Assembly (NCBI GenBank): GCA_030737875.1
Contig: CM060919.1
Span: 803,131,160-803,195,159 of the forward strand
Length of the DNA stretch: 64,000 nucleotides
Origin: Allium sativum
Lineage: Eukaryota; Streptophyta; Magnoliopsida; Asparagales; Amaryllidaceae
Direction of reading: 5' to 3'
Shown: in pieces, positions 46,974 through 57,912 of the stretch
Position numbering within the stretch: the first letter of the stretch is position 1
Layout: every line of letters starts with the position of its first letter
The notes under the pieces: model-generated
What the model was told of the DNA's origin: nothing
What the model saw: the letters and a program-made list of their open reading frames with translations, nothing else
Databases searched by the model: none
Translations under genes and position numbers: made by a program

Positions 46974-47886
46974 GCCTCTAGTCTGCAAATATTTCAAAAC
47001 AACCTTTCTAAATCTTTGCAGCCTCTTTTAAAGTTCAAACCTTGGATTCTCGCTTAAATTTATTTGAATCTTCTTCTTTTCACAGGTTCAGTTTGTTTCC
47101 CTAATAAATTTAATTAGAAATTTTCACAGTTTCGTTTTTTTTCAATCGTTAAATTTAGTGATTTTTGGTATGCGGTCTCGTAGTTTGTGTGGGTTATGCT
47201 TTAAGTATGGATACACATGGAAAAAGTTGGATGCTAAGTGAAAATTGGGTAATCTGAAGCTACTTTTGTTATTGAGTTGAATAATTAAGTAATTCGTTTG
47301 TATTTTTAATTCTCTTGTTGTAGAGGCACCAAATAGTTCTGGATTTTATCTATTGTTTTCTAATATTATATTATAGATATGCTAATGTTAAACAAATGTA
47401 CCGTGGAGCTATGATGCCACATAGTATGGATGAAGCAATTTGTATATCCACACAGTATATATCCATACTAAAAAATTACCGTGCATACAAATTTTGTAAA
47501 TGATGCCATGTTTTCATGTGATAAAAATTGATTTTAGAACTCTGCAGTAATTTACTGTGTGGTATCATAACATGGTTATAGCAAAGAAGGCTAATATGAA
47601 ATATTTAAGCTTTTAAGCATGTTGCATTCATGTTTCTTTGTCTATAAGAATGTATGTATAAGTACAATGATGTTCTATTCAAAATTCATTTGTTCTTTTA
47701 CTGGTCAGTTTTTTAAAGTGTTACACTTGTTTCCTTATATACCTTGTTGTCGAATAAACATATTGGGTAAGTTGCTTATAACATTTTTGTGTGCTACATA
47801 AGTCAGTATTACCATGGTCACTTTCCTTCGTGACGCAGCCATTATTTGTTTTCTTAAAATGTAGGTTGTTTGTTTATAAACCTATA

Positions 47887-48046
47887 TTTAACTCTTCTAA
47901 GCTTTTTCAAGCCTGAAGTTGGAAGCCTTGCATTGCAAGCTTGATGCTTCTATGCTTTAAGTATATGTTGATGAAGCAAGGTTGAATAACATAAATATTG
48001 GGAAGATTCCTAATTTTTTTGCTGTTCAACTCCTGCCTCATCAACT
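47887..48046 (+). repeat. 150-bp duplication, copy 1
   Basis: TTTAACTCTTCTAAG..CTGAAGTT and the TTTAAGTATATGTTGATGA..GCATAAATATTGGGAAGATTC-like segment recur at 48822-48997 with moderate divergence. Confidence 0.75.
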
Positions 48047-48166
48047 TACATAGGAGAAGATGTTGAAAAAAGGATTTGCATGGCATTATCCTGCTTACGG
48101 ACATCATCGGGAGTTGGCAGCAGTAAGTGCAAATAACTTGCCTGAATGTAAATTTACAAAGCTCAG

Positions 48167-48506
48167 CCTACCGGGGTTGGTAAAACTGAGCTTACTAAAG
48201 CATTTGCTGCATCCTACTTTGGCTCGGTAACCTCTCTTTCTTTCATATTTACAAAGCTCAGCCTCACACAAAATTTGTAACTTTGCTTATATAATCAAAA
48301 TCAATCATTTCTAATCTTTTACTAAGCTTCTTTGAATTGACTGGGTGTATATGCATATCATTTGAATTGATTGGGTGTATATGCGCATCATCTTGCAATT
48401 TGGACTACACAAAAGGATAGAATTCTCTAGCTTTAACTGAAGCAATCGCTTTAAACAAACTGATGTTAAATAGGAAGGCACCATGCTACGATTGGACATG
48501 AGTGAG
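48167..48506 (+). pseudogene. Captured fragment of a ClpC/ClpD-type chaperone gene (two exons with intron)
   Basis: After a CAG acceptor, 48167-48226 encodes PTGVGKTELTKAFAASYFGS, which contains the Walker A loop of the second AAA+ domain of Clp/Hsp100 unfoldases. A GTAACC donor follows, then 247 bp, then an AAATAG acceptor. From 48474 to 48506 the sequence encodes EGTMLRLDMSE, exactly the next stretch expected in ClpC/ClpD. The phase is preserved across the intron. The threonine-rich form is closest in memory to the stress-induced chloroplast ClpD. The frame then ends at a TAA (48516), so this is a fragment, not a gene. The retained intron argues for capture at the DNA level. Confidence 0.85.
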
Positions 48507-48651
48507 ATATTTGAGTTGTAAATGTCTGTTTAGTGTGTTTGGTTATGTATCAGTGCTCTTAAGTATTGCACAGACATTTTGGTTTGCCACTCTTACGCAA
48601 TTTCATTTCCCTTGTAAATTAGGATTTTTTTTCATTTTCATGTCTTTGCGG

Positions 48652-48821
48652 ACATTATACAGTGGTGCTAATAGTGCACTGCGCTACAATAATGATGCAT
48701 CTGTGCACCATTGTAGTGGTGCAGTTCACCACAGTGGTGCAGTTCACCACTGTGGTGCATTTGCACCACAGTGGTGCACAGATGCATCATTACTTTGGTG
48801 CAGTGCACCATTGCATAATGT
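48652..48821. mobile_element. MITE-like palindromic repeat, copy 1
   Basis: Inverted ends ACATTATACAGTGGTG / CACCATTGCATAATGT enclose CACCACAGTGGTG palindromes. The whole 170 bp can fold on itself. No clear TSD. Confidence 0.65.
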
Positions 48822-48997
48822 TTAACTCTTCTAAGATTTTTCAGGGCTGAAGTTCAACTGTATCCAATAACCAGTAGAAAAGGATTGCATACTTGCTACT
48901 TTTATGCTTTAAGTATATGTTGATGAGGCAAAGTTGAATAGCATAAATATTGGGAAGATTCGTAATTTTTATGTTGTTCAACTCTTGTCTCATTAAC
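48822..48997 (+). repeat. 150-bp duplication, copy 2
   Basis: Starts exactly at the end of the first palindromic repeat, which may have taken part in the duplication. Confidence 0.7.
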
Positions 48998-50020
48998 TAT
49001 ATCTTACCGGGTTTGTCTCTTGCACTGTAAGTTAGAATTGAAGTTCAACTGTATCCGATAACCAGTTGATTTCTTTGGTGCTGCTCTAGACAGTATTGTT
49101 GACCCATTATTGGTAGTATCTTGCCTTACAAGCTCTCAGCTTTGGTAGAAAGGTACGCCTTCCGTTGATATTTTCCAAACTGTTTATCCCATTGTATGTT
49201 CTTGTTTGTAATAGTATTTGGGGGACTGGATATTAGCTAATTAAAGAGAAGGTTGGCCATTGATTTTACGACTGATTATATGTTTAGTTACAGACTTAAA
49301 GTGGTAGGAGGGAAGTAATTCAGGGAGTACTAGCGTGCATATGCATTGAAAAGATAATGCTGTAGGGAAAGAATATGCACAACCACTGTAAAAGATGGTA
49401 GTGAGAATGTTTAACATGCACATGCAAATTTTTTGAATAATTTATTGCTGGATAAACCAATTCAACTGTCGGTCAGGTATCTTTCTTTTTCATATTTAAT
49501 AGTTTGCTTTATAAACCAATAATCTATTTCTTGACTTCTGAATTAACATTATCTTATTTAGGCTAAATTTCATATCTTAGGAACATGACTATAATTCTCA
49601 TGCAGTGTAAAGAAAATTCTCATATCCTTAAGCTGGTGAGTTATGAACTTAGCAATTATACCTTTATATACATGCTTGGAGTCTTGCACATTTGAATGGG
49701 TCTAACCTGTACATTTGTATATAAATACTGGCAAATATGCGAGCGCACATATTCAATACATATACTAGCTAGGTTAGTTGTAGTTGTTAGATCATGAGCA
49801 ACACTGGTGGTGAAAAAAGAAATTGAATTTTTCTTGTAGAATTTTGTATACTAGTGTGTGTTTGATATGTACGTCTGATGATTCTGAGAATGGTCCATGT
49901 ACAACCCTCATGTAATACGAGAAGTTGTTAGTATTTTGAACCAAATAGGTTATAACTATGCAGTAAAACCATAATTGTGCAGGGTCTGCTGGATTGAGAA
50001 TTCTATCATGGTACTTAGCA

Positions 50021-50125
50021 GACATTATGCAGTGGTGCTAATGGTGCACTGCACCACAATAATGGTGCCCCTGTGCACAACTGTAGTGGTGCACATGTGC
50101 ACCATTAACACCATTGCATAATGTC
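50021..50125. mobile_element. MITE-like palindromic repeat, copy 2
   Basis: GACATTATGCAGTGGTG and its inverted partner CACCATTGCATAATGTC match at 16 of 17 positions. It is shorter (105 bp) than copy 1 but shares the ends and GGTGCACTG words. Confidence 0.68.
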
Positions 50126-51479
50126 CGACGATGAAAACGATAATTAAAAGAAATCATCATTGTTTCGCTAATAGATAATTAATAATGAGAACTGATTGAG
50201 CTTATACTTACAGTGCTGAAGCTTAAGTGGACTTGAAGCATTAAGAGACGAACAACGGAGCAATCTGCAGTGTAAATTAAAAGTAAACAATAAACGACAT
50301 GCTTAAGCGGTATGTATAAGAACCAAAGGGTGAAGGGATAAATATGTATATTTTTAATATGTCATAAATATGTTTGTTTTCATAAGTTTGTCTAATGTTG
50401 TATGACATTTGTTTATGAATTTATGTAAATTTTGTCTACGGATATTGAATTCATGTTACTTTATGAAAATGATGATTAATAATTATATGTTCATATGGTA
50501 GTTTCTAGTTTGATACAATGATATGTATATTGTTTAGTTGAAATACGATGAAATGGTGGAGCGGAAATATCAGGAACAAACGGATCAGAAGAAAAACACT
50601 GTGAAATAATATTAATAGCATTTATAATATGCTGTTGAAAATGGAAGCAATGCACACTTGAAACTCATTAACAATTCATTATAAACGCTGTGCATAAAAT
50701 ATAAACAGCCCAGGAAAAATGTTGTGTATAAAGTATTAACAGCTCAGAACAAACGCTGTGAAATCAATTTTTAACAGCATTTATTTTTCGTTGTTTACAA
50801 AAAGGGGCCTACGACAACATGTCGATATACAGCGTTTATCAGAATGCCATATAACAACATTTTTGACACGTTGTTAAAAGTCTTTTTTGGTGTAGTATAA
50901 CTGATGGTGGTGCTCCAATTTTAATGGCTTGGAATAAGTGATCATCATCGCCACAATTTTATTTCATGCTTTACTTCATGCTGTATTCAAACTTCATGTA
51001 CAAAAGTCTGTAATATTTTACAAACATTGTACTGAACATTAAGCTCTGTGATTAAGAGCATATCTACATGAATAAATTCCTTGCTTGCAAAATTTTATGT
51101 CAAATCAAAACATGCTTAAAAGATGATTTCATATTGCAGGCTATCTGTCAAGCGCTTGTTCCTTTAAAGTCTGGTCAAACATAGCAACCCCAACAACACT
51201 AGTTCAAGTGTTAAATGCTGTAAACGCCAACATGCACAAATGCAAAAACAGAAGAGCATCGCCTTAAAATGTGAATGGTAAGAGTCGCAAAGATTCAAAC
51301 AACGAACAAGTGCCACGATAAACAAACGAAAGGGTTGTGACTTTCGCCGAAGGGCACTTCCCCAAATGAGAGGTTCAAAGCCCAGTTACTAAGCTGAGTA
51401 GCCTGCCAAGTCAAGCGTCCGACAAAGGAACTGGGGCCTGCCTCGTGGAACGATACAACAGCCATCAAATCCATTTTCG

Positions 51480-51667
51480 TAGCATCTAATTATCTCAGAT
51501 GTGAAGAATGATGAAATTCGTTTGTGTAACATCTGATTATTTCAAATGTGAAGAATGACGAAATCCATTTTCGTAGCATTTAATTGTTTCAGATGTGAAG
51601 AATGTCGGGCCTAACTCATGTAGTGTCTGAGTACCTTAGACGTGACAAGTGTTGGGACAAAATCAAA
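51480..51667 (+). repeat. 47-bp minisatellite, four units
   Basis: Units start at 51480, 51527, 51574 and 51621 and share TAGCATCTAATTAT, TCAGATGTGAAGAATG. Each has an inverted pair such as CATCT/AGATG; the fourth has GTCT/AGAC instead. Confidence 0.82.
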
Positions 51668-51702
51668 AGTCCTCCCATAGTAAAGGCAAAATTAAAAGTT
51701 AA

Positions 51703-51950
51703 GACCTCTCCGAGTGGGGGCACTAAATCTAAAGACCTCCCCGAGCCGGGGCACTAAATTCAAAGAACTCCCCGAGTAGGGGAACTAAATCCAAATACCT
51801 CCTCGAGTGGGGGAATTAAATCCAAAGACCTCCCCGAGTAGGGGCATTAAATCCAAAGACCTCCTCGAGCGGAGGCACTAAATCCAAAGACCTCCCCGAG
51901 CGGGGGCACTAAATCCAAAGACCTCCCCGAGCGGGTGCACTAAGTCCAAA
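51703..51950 (+). repeat. 31-bp minisatellite, eight units, each with a GC hairpin
   Basis: The unit is GACCTCCCCGAGCGGGGGCA followed by CTAAATCCAAA. Eight units fill 248 bp exactly. Most keep CCCC-GAGC-GGGG pairing; others read CCTCGAGCGGAGG, CCCCGAGCCGGGG or CCCCGAGTAGGGG. Confidence 0.9.
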
Positions 51951-52841
51951 GTAGAAGTACCAAACCGGTCAGTGAAGTCGGAATTCCTATTGAATTGACA
52001 ACTAAGGTTCCATGCATGATTGGCATGTTTAAATAACTTTAACCAATAAAGTAGAAGCTTTTAGCGCGTCATACACAATCAAGGAAACTCAACAAGCTGA
52101 TCACATCGAGCTCTTTCGACTCGTGACGACCCATGGTACTGAGGCATCACAACGACACAAGAGTTGAATAATGCCCAGGAAAAATACCACGGGTCCATCA
52201 CGACATTGCAACAAGCCAAAAACCAATATACTCTCATCAAAGAAGCCAATACACTTGGCTAGAACTTGCCTTCAAAAATGGGGAATTTGAAAAAATCGGC
52301 AAAATCGATATTCTCGATATGTCGATATAACTTACTACACCGACAAAGATTAACCTAGGAAAACCGATTAGAATCTATTAACGCAAGGGCTTACTCGTTT
52401 TCAAAGCTCCAAAAACAAATAACTCAAAATACCTAACGATATTTTGCTTCAAACCTGAAGATAAGCGATGCCTAAAAGGCGACTGTGCGAATATGGTATA
52501 GTTCGAATCTAATAAAGCAGTAACGCTTCTCAAGGAATTGAAGCTAATACCCGTCACTGGTTTCAATATGAGATATAAAAAGGAGATTAAGTACTGGGGC
52601 AAGCCGACGTGAAACGAAGAATCAAAATTTTATATATCCCAGGATGATCCATGGTGTCAAAGCAAATTCAAATTCAAATCTTTAAATTTAACTGAGCTAC
52701 TGTAGTAGGACTTAAAATAGACTGTCAAGAAATGCTTATTTCCCTGAAAAATTTGGAAATGCCAAAATAAATGCACGCTTGATTAAAAACATAGTGAGTT
52801 CGCATAGAATGGCATCTTGTCGGCAAATTATCAAGAGGACA

Positions 52842-53035
52842 TTCAACAAATAAACGTGGACTGTACATATGTTCAATGCATATAAATGAAGCTCGTTTTG
52901 GACTGATGACAACTCAACAAACAGTGGATAGGTTACTAATATAACATAATGGCAATGATGTACACGTGGTATTAAAGTAAAAGGAAGGACACATCGGCTC
53001 ACTCACATTTAGGGTCGACATTTATTGTAGCGACC
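52842..53035 (+). repeat. Tat 3' LTR, first piece (5'-truncated)
   Basis: Matches 43413-43606 from TTCAACAAATAAACGTGG onward. The first roughly 370 bp of the LTR are missing here. TGTCGGCA at 52818 might be the residual LTR start joined by a deletion. Its last five bases, TTTAT, are the LARD3 target duplication. Confidence 0.82.
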
Positions 53036-53362
53036 CGAGCTCCCCAGTCTCCGAAGAGATGAGAAAGAACGAATTACTGTGAGGACAAGACAAATCAGAA
53101 CGCAGACGGAAGAACATTTCATTGCTATTACAACAATTCCATCAGATACAAGAATATACAGAGTATAATGAATAAATTACATTCGATAAATATCAGAGAT
53201 TACAATAAATTACATAGCAGCGGAAAAACAATAGAAAACACAACTGAAAGTAATGAGCGGATACAGGGCTTTCCGAGCATCGTTCAAGCTGTAAATCAGG
53301 ATCCTGTGAATATAAATCTGCAAAACCAAAACTACTAGCTGCCCGTGTCGAAAATAAGGGCA

Positions 53363-53395
53363 CCCAGAGTTTAGGTTAAAACAATAAACTCCAGG
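53363..53395 (-). promoter_or_regulatory. Conserved LTR hairpin (LARD3, 3' LTR)
   Basis: In sense (minus) RNA CCTGGAGTTTA pairs with TAAACTCTGGG over 11 positions, two of them G-U wobbles that would be A-C mismatches on the other strand. The core GAGTTTA/TAAACTC of the 5' LTR copy is at 58254-58278. Confidence 0.68.
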
Positions 53396-55802
53396 TCAGT
53401 CATGTGACTGGTGTGAGAACTAAAACAGTTATTTAAAACTTTACTTTGAAAGAGAGTAATTCAAGGGCCCACGCCGTATAACACGGAACGGGTTTCCTCC
53501 CAAGAATACCAGTGCATAGAATAAACAGCGCAATGCTTTTTCGAAAAATGAAGCTATTATAAGACCCAGGTCCCATCACACAATGCAACGCAAGCCGGAG
53601 GATAGGGTTTTACCTTATAACAGCCAAACATGCTTGGTACGTTTAAAACAAATCATTTGATACTATAATAAGTGTATAGTGTCAAAACAATTTCAATCAT
53701 AAATATAAATCATAGACGGCATACGTGCCCCATACCACTATGTCGCCATACTAGGCTCTACAAATAAAACCGAAATACACGTATTGGAAATTGGATTTCC
53801 GTCATGAGTCGAGGCAAGGGGCAAGCTCCTCTCCGCTTCGAGACACTCTAGCAAATGTCTCGGGACTACACACTCTGGGTAACCCCTGGATGCTTCAGGG
53901 CCGGTCCTCACTTACGTTAGAGGATTAATTATGCCTGAACACACGTTTCCCGGTCCTTACACACCTAAAATCGAGGCGCCTCATCCAACAACCACATAGG
54001 TGAAAAGTATAAAATGTCAGGGCTGGTAAGTCACTGACACCACCAAAGCTAGAAAGAAACGTCGTGCTCTCCCTGCAGTCCGTATCCCGTTTTTGACTCA
54101 TACCGAAGTGTGAGGCTCGCGAATTCACGTTATACACAAAGCTGCCACGTAGGCCGTGCTTTGATCATCAACCACAAGACTATGCTTTTCAACAGAAGCC
54201 TTGATCATTGCATCTTAGCGTGCCACACAGGCAATTCATGCCATGCGATTGATATCTATCGATATATAACCTCTAAGCTCGTACGTCTCAGAGAAGGGCG
54301 TTAAGCAAGAGAATAAATTCTCCACCGCTAAACAGATATATATTTAACAGAAATCAATCAACACAGAATAAAATCCAATGTCAGACACACAATCCATTTA
54401 CAAGTTCGTTCTGGGTCTGAACGAAACCGGAGGCACTTTCCTCGCATATCCATCCATCTCCAAGTACGTCTGGACGACCACCAACTATTTCCATCCTCTT
54501 GGGTGTACAGCCCAATCAGGATCGTCAGTAATTATCCAAACGATGTGAAGACTTCCGGTCTTCGACCACCGTCTTCATCTTCGACATATCGTCGAATCGG
54601 TTATTCAGAATGGGTATAAACCAAGCCTTTCCGAACAACCCGCGTATATTAAAAACAAATGTTACACAAACACAACATACGCCTCATTCCAATCCGGAAT
54701 ATTCTTTTATTCCCAAAATCACTTTCCTAGGGGAAAGGTTCCCATTAATTTTATCCAAGATAAATTCTTTAAAATTTATCCTTTAATCTTCCTTTGGATA
54801 TCATTTCAAACCAAATTATGGTTTTCTAAACTAGTCGAGATTAGCGAACCACACCGAAGTAATTATTTATTTTATTTCCCAATCCCAACCTATTCATCCC
54901 ATGAAGCAAAACTGGTAATACTCCATATCTAACACCGTGGTGTTATCGGTAAAATTAATTACCATTTCACGTTCAAATCTAATTAAATATTTACCTATCA
55001 CTTTGGAGCAAAACCGGTGATACTCCATTCTCGCTCATTTTCTAAAGTTGATAATTTAAATTATCAATTCACATTTCAATTTAATTGAAGATTCATTAAA
55101 ACTCCTTTTACTGGGTTAAAGAACTAGTGTCATTTAAAACACAGTTCACGACAAACCCATGAATCAATTCTATTTAAACCCATTTCAAATCCAATTTATT
55201 TATTTAAAAATAAATGGGTTTTAATTTCAGTTCAAAACTAGTTCATTTTGATAAAAATCTATTTTTATCTTTTCAAATGTGGAGTTTTTCATCCCAATTT
55301 TTCCCAAATCACTTCTTATGATTTTACACAAATTATTGATATTTTTAATAATTTTATCAAGGCCCGTACAGTCGATTTCCATCAACGGCCACCGAACTTC
55401 AGTTACAGCGACCTTTTCCAAATTTGATTTGGACGTATCTCCAAATCCAACCGTTAGATTTCAAATTTCTAATATTCGTTAGAAAGTTCTTTTCGATACG
55501 AACCCAACGGTTCCGGTTTTAGGAGAATCCGACGGTCGGATCTCCCGTAATGCCCGTTTGAAATAAATGGTCGAAATTCACGAACTGCCGCGGCGCGGCG
55601 CGTTCTATTCAGGCCATTATATTATATATATAATATATATAATATATATTTCGTCGATTTCTATTCAAAACGAATTATATGAATAGTTTTAAATTCGTTT
55701 CAAAAACAATTTCAACTTCCATTTCAATTCAAATCAAAATTGAATTTTTTCTTATAAATTCATTTTAAAATTCATTCCTATTCAATTCAAATTCGTTATA
55801 CA

Positions 55803-56018
55803 TTCAATTCAGTTCGAATTCGTTTTCTATTCAATTCAAATCAAATTCGTTTTCTATTCAATTCAATTCGAAATCGTTTTATATTCAATTCATTTCGAAA
55901 TCATTTTATATTCAATTCATTTTGAAATCATTTTATATTCAATTCATTTCGAAATCGTTTTATATTTAATTCATTTCGAAATCGTTTTATATTCAATTCA
56001 TTTCGAAATCGTTTTATA
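55803..56018 (-). repeat. 27-bp minisatellite in LARD3 LTR
   Basis: Eight units of TTCAATTCATTTCGAAATCG followed by TTTTATA, with identical unit number in the other LTR (60690-60905). Confidence 0.88.
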
Positions 56019-56862
56019 TTCAAATCAAATTTGTTTTAAATTCAAAAACGAATATAATCGATATAAATATCGTTCACGTCAAAATAGCGCATCACTAATC
56101 AACACGGCTTTATATTCAACAAATGGATCTATATCTCTTTCGATACACGACTCTATATCTTTGTCAACACACGACTAATCTCAGCGAATGAGTACTGTCC
56201 ACACATGAACCTTTACTTTATAGTGATAAAGATATAAATTTTATTGTTAAAATATTTCGTTCAACTCATGACTAATCTCAACGGATGAGTACAGTCAACA
56301 CATGAACCTTTATTTTATATTATTCTTTATCTTCTCAATTGGAATGAGGCCCAATCAATCACCATATAATGTTAATTATATGGATTTTCATACATCACAC
56401 GTATATAATAGCATTGAAAAATAATCAACCATCAACCAAAGTGCACTACACTGTATAAGCATCAAATATAGATATCTAACGCTTATAACAGCCTGTCAAT
56501 CAATCGATCGACATATTTAATCAATCAGGATGAGTGAACTTCAAATTTCATCCCAACACCCGTGTGGGGTTTCAAACAATCAAACACAGATTTTAGTTGT
56601 GCAGTTGGGCGATGTGTAAAATTTATCGACCCAATCAATATCAGTCAAATCAGTGTATATAAACAAATCGGTCGATTTGTTTATGAATATTTGTTTATTC
56701 ACTTTCACGTTAAAAATTATATTTTTAACGATAAAACATTTTATTTCAACATATGAATTTCTCGTCGATATTATTTAAAATAATTTATTTTAAATATCCA
56801 AGATCCGCTAAAATTGCCAAAATAAAAATTTTAAACTGGTTCAGAATTTCCGGGTTATTACA

Positions 56863-56897
56863 ATCTCCCCCACTTAAAACTTTTCGTCCCCGAAAAG
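56863..56897 (-). other. LARD3 polypurine tract with adjacent hairpin
   Basis: Minus strand: CTTTTCG-GGGA-CGAAAAG (56880-56897), then TTAAGTGGGGGAGAT before the LTR. Confidence 0.88.
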
Positions 56898-57546
56898 GAA
56901 CAAAGTCGAAAGTGGTTTGATTAATCAACTCTATGTTCGATCTGGCTTCCATTCTCCAACTTTTCAGTTTCTGAGAATTTTCAAATTTTCAAAAATTTGG
57001 CTAACACCATAAATTTTCGAAAAATTTGGCTAACACCATAAATTTTCGAAAAATTTCGCCATAACCTCCCCTACACCGGGAGCCACGGGAAAATCCCGAA
57101 ATTGCCATATAGGCCTTCTGATCTCAAAAAGAAAAAGAAAAAGCCAAGCGGCTAGCCAATAGGCTCATAAAATCATCATCACCCAAACAAAACAGTAAAT
57201 TATATAGTAAACATGTACCTATTTGTCGGGCAAACAAATTTTATTCTTCGGCTCTAGCCTCCTTGCTATGACCTGTTCAATGTAAGTATATATAGATGCG
57301 TGCAAATGCGACCAATTTTCAATACAGTTCAATATTTGATTCAAAATTTATCAAACAACTAAACATACAACACAAACATCAATCAATTAGTGGATTAACG
57401 TTTCAAATTCATAATTTTGATACTTATACAGAAAATCATGTTTTGGTGCCAAATCACAACAAATGAATCTATCTATATAAGTTTTGGTTCTCACACCAGT
57501 CTAATGGAAATATATAGATATCTCACCTTCAAACACGAACATAAAT

Positions 57547-57573
57547 ACTGATGATGCACGTGCTATCATCAGT
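57547..57573 (-). other. LARD3 internal hairpin shared with LARD1
   Basis: ACTGATGAT and ATCATCAGT flank a 9-nt loop. Counterpart of 4899-4924. Confidence 0.65.
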
Positions 57574-57898
57574 ACCATCTTCGGGCGACTAGAATGTGAT
57601 TCTATGTCTATCTAATATATTAAAACTTCGAATATACGTTCATGACGCGTATATGCAAAACCTTTATATACTAGATTGTCCAAATTCAAAATAAATAAAT
57701 AATCAAATACGTTTAAAACGATTCAAATTTCAAAACAAAATTTGTTTTCATTTGAAAAATATACTCTTCACACTCGTTCTAGGATACTACTGATCCTATT
57801 TCTAACGAGTCATTCTAATTGGATATTGCTAATCCAATATCTGATGAATTCTTTCGTATGGTTCTAATGTGTCTTGTTCCCGAGCTCTGTAAACCAAA

Positions 57899-57910
57899 GC
57901 TCTGATACCA
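57899..57910 (-). other. LARD3 primer-binding site
   Basis: Minus-strand TGGTATCAGAGC, 2 bp from the 5' LTR end, exact Met-tRNA complement. Confidence 0.94.
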
Positions 57911-57912
57911 AC

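Larger units (their letters stand above)
46576..50896 (+). mobile_element. Non-autonomous CACTA-like DNA transposon carrying gene fragments (Pack-type)
   Basis: The left end is ACTACAAGAAAATTTTC; the right end read inward on the minus strand is ACTACACCAAAAAAGAC. Removing it rejoins CAATTGATAA-CTGATGG in the Tat body. Near the right end, AACGCTGT and AACAGC words repeat (50680-50870), like CACTA subterminal repeats. The terminal C of CACTA is missing at both ends. There is no transposase. It contains an 87-bp repeat, a 150-bp duplication, a Clp-chaperone gene fragment and two MITE-like palindromes. Confidence 0.72.
50897..52817 (+). other. Remainder of Tat internal region, no pol
   Basis: After the CACTA-like insertion, the Tat sequence resumes at ACTGATGGTGG, then becomes untranslated-type sequence. 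No protease, reverse transcriptase or integrase motif is present, so pol was lost before or after insertion. The section contains two minisatellites (51480-51667 and 51703-51950). Such repeats ahead of the 3' LTR are known in Tat/Ogre elements. Confidence 0.7.
53036..56862 (-). repeat. LARD3 3' LTR
   Basis: Matches 57913-61749. It contains a 27-bp minisatellite (55803-56018), a TA-rich palindromic run (55617-55650) and the conserved hairpin (53363-53395). Repeated short frames in both LTR copies are not genes. Confidence 0.94.
56863..57912 (-). other. LARD3 internal region, non-coding
   Basis: 1050 bp. Holds the module shared with LARD1 (57040-57168, with AGCCAAGCGGCT at 57142-57153), a tandem duplication of about 29 bp (57001-57058) and the shared hairpin (57547-57573). 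No gag or pol. Confidence 0.85.

Noticed and set aside
47600..48110. Further Clp exons upstream of the Walker A exon
   Set aside because: A donor-like GTAAGT lies at 48122, but the gap to the next acceptor is only about 44 bp and the peptide does not resemble Clp proteins.
48662..48850. Histidine/threonine/valine-rich frame
   Set aside because: Produced by the palindromic GTGGTGCA repeat.
53925..54304. Frames repeated at 58812-59191
   Set aside because: Duplicated LTR sequence of LARD3 without homology or codon bias.
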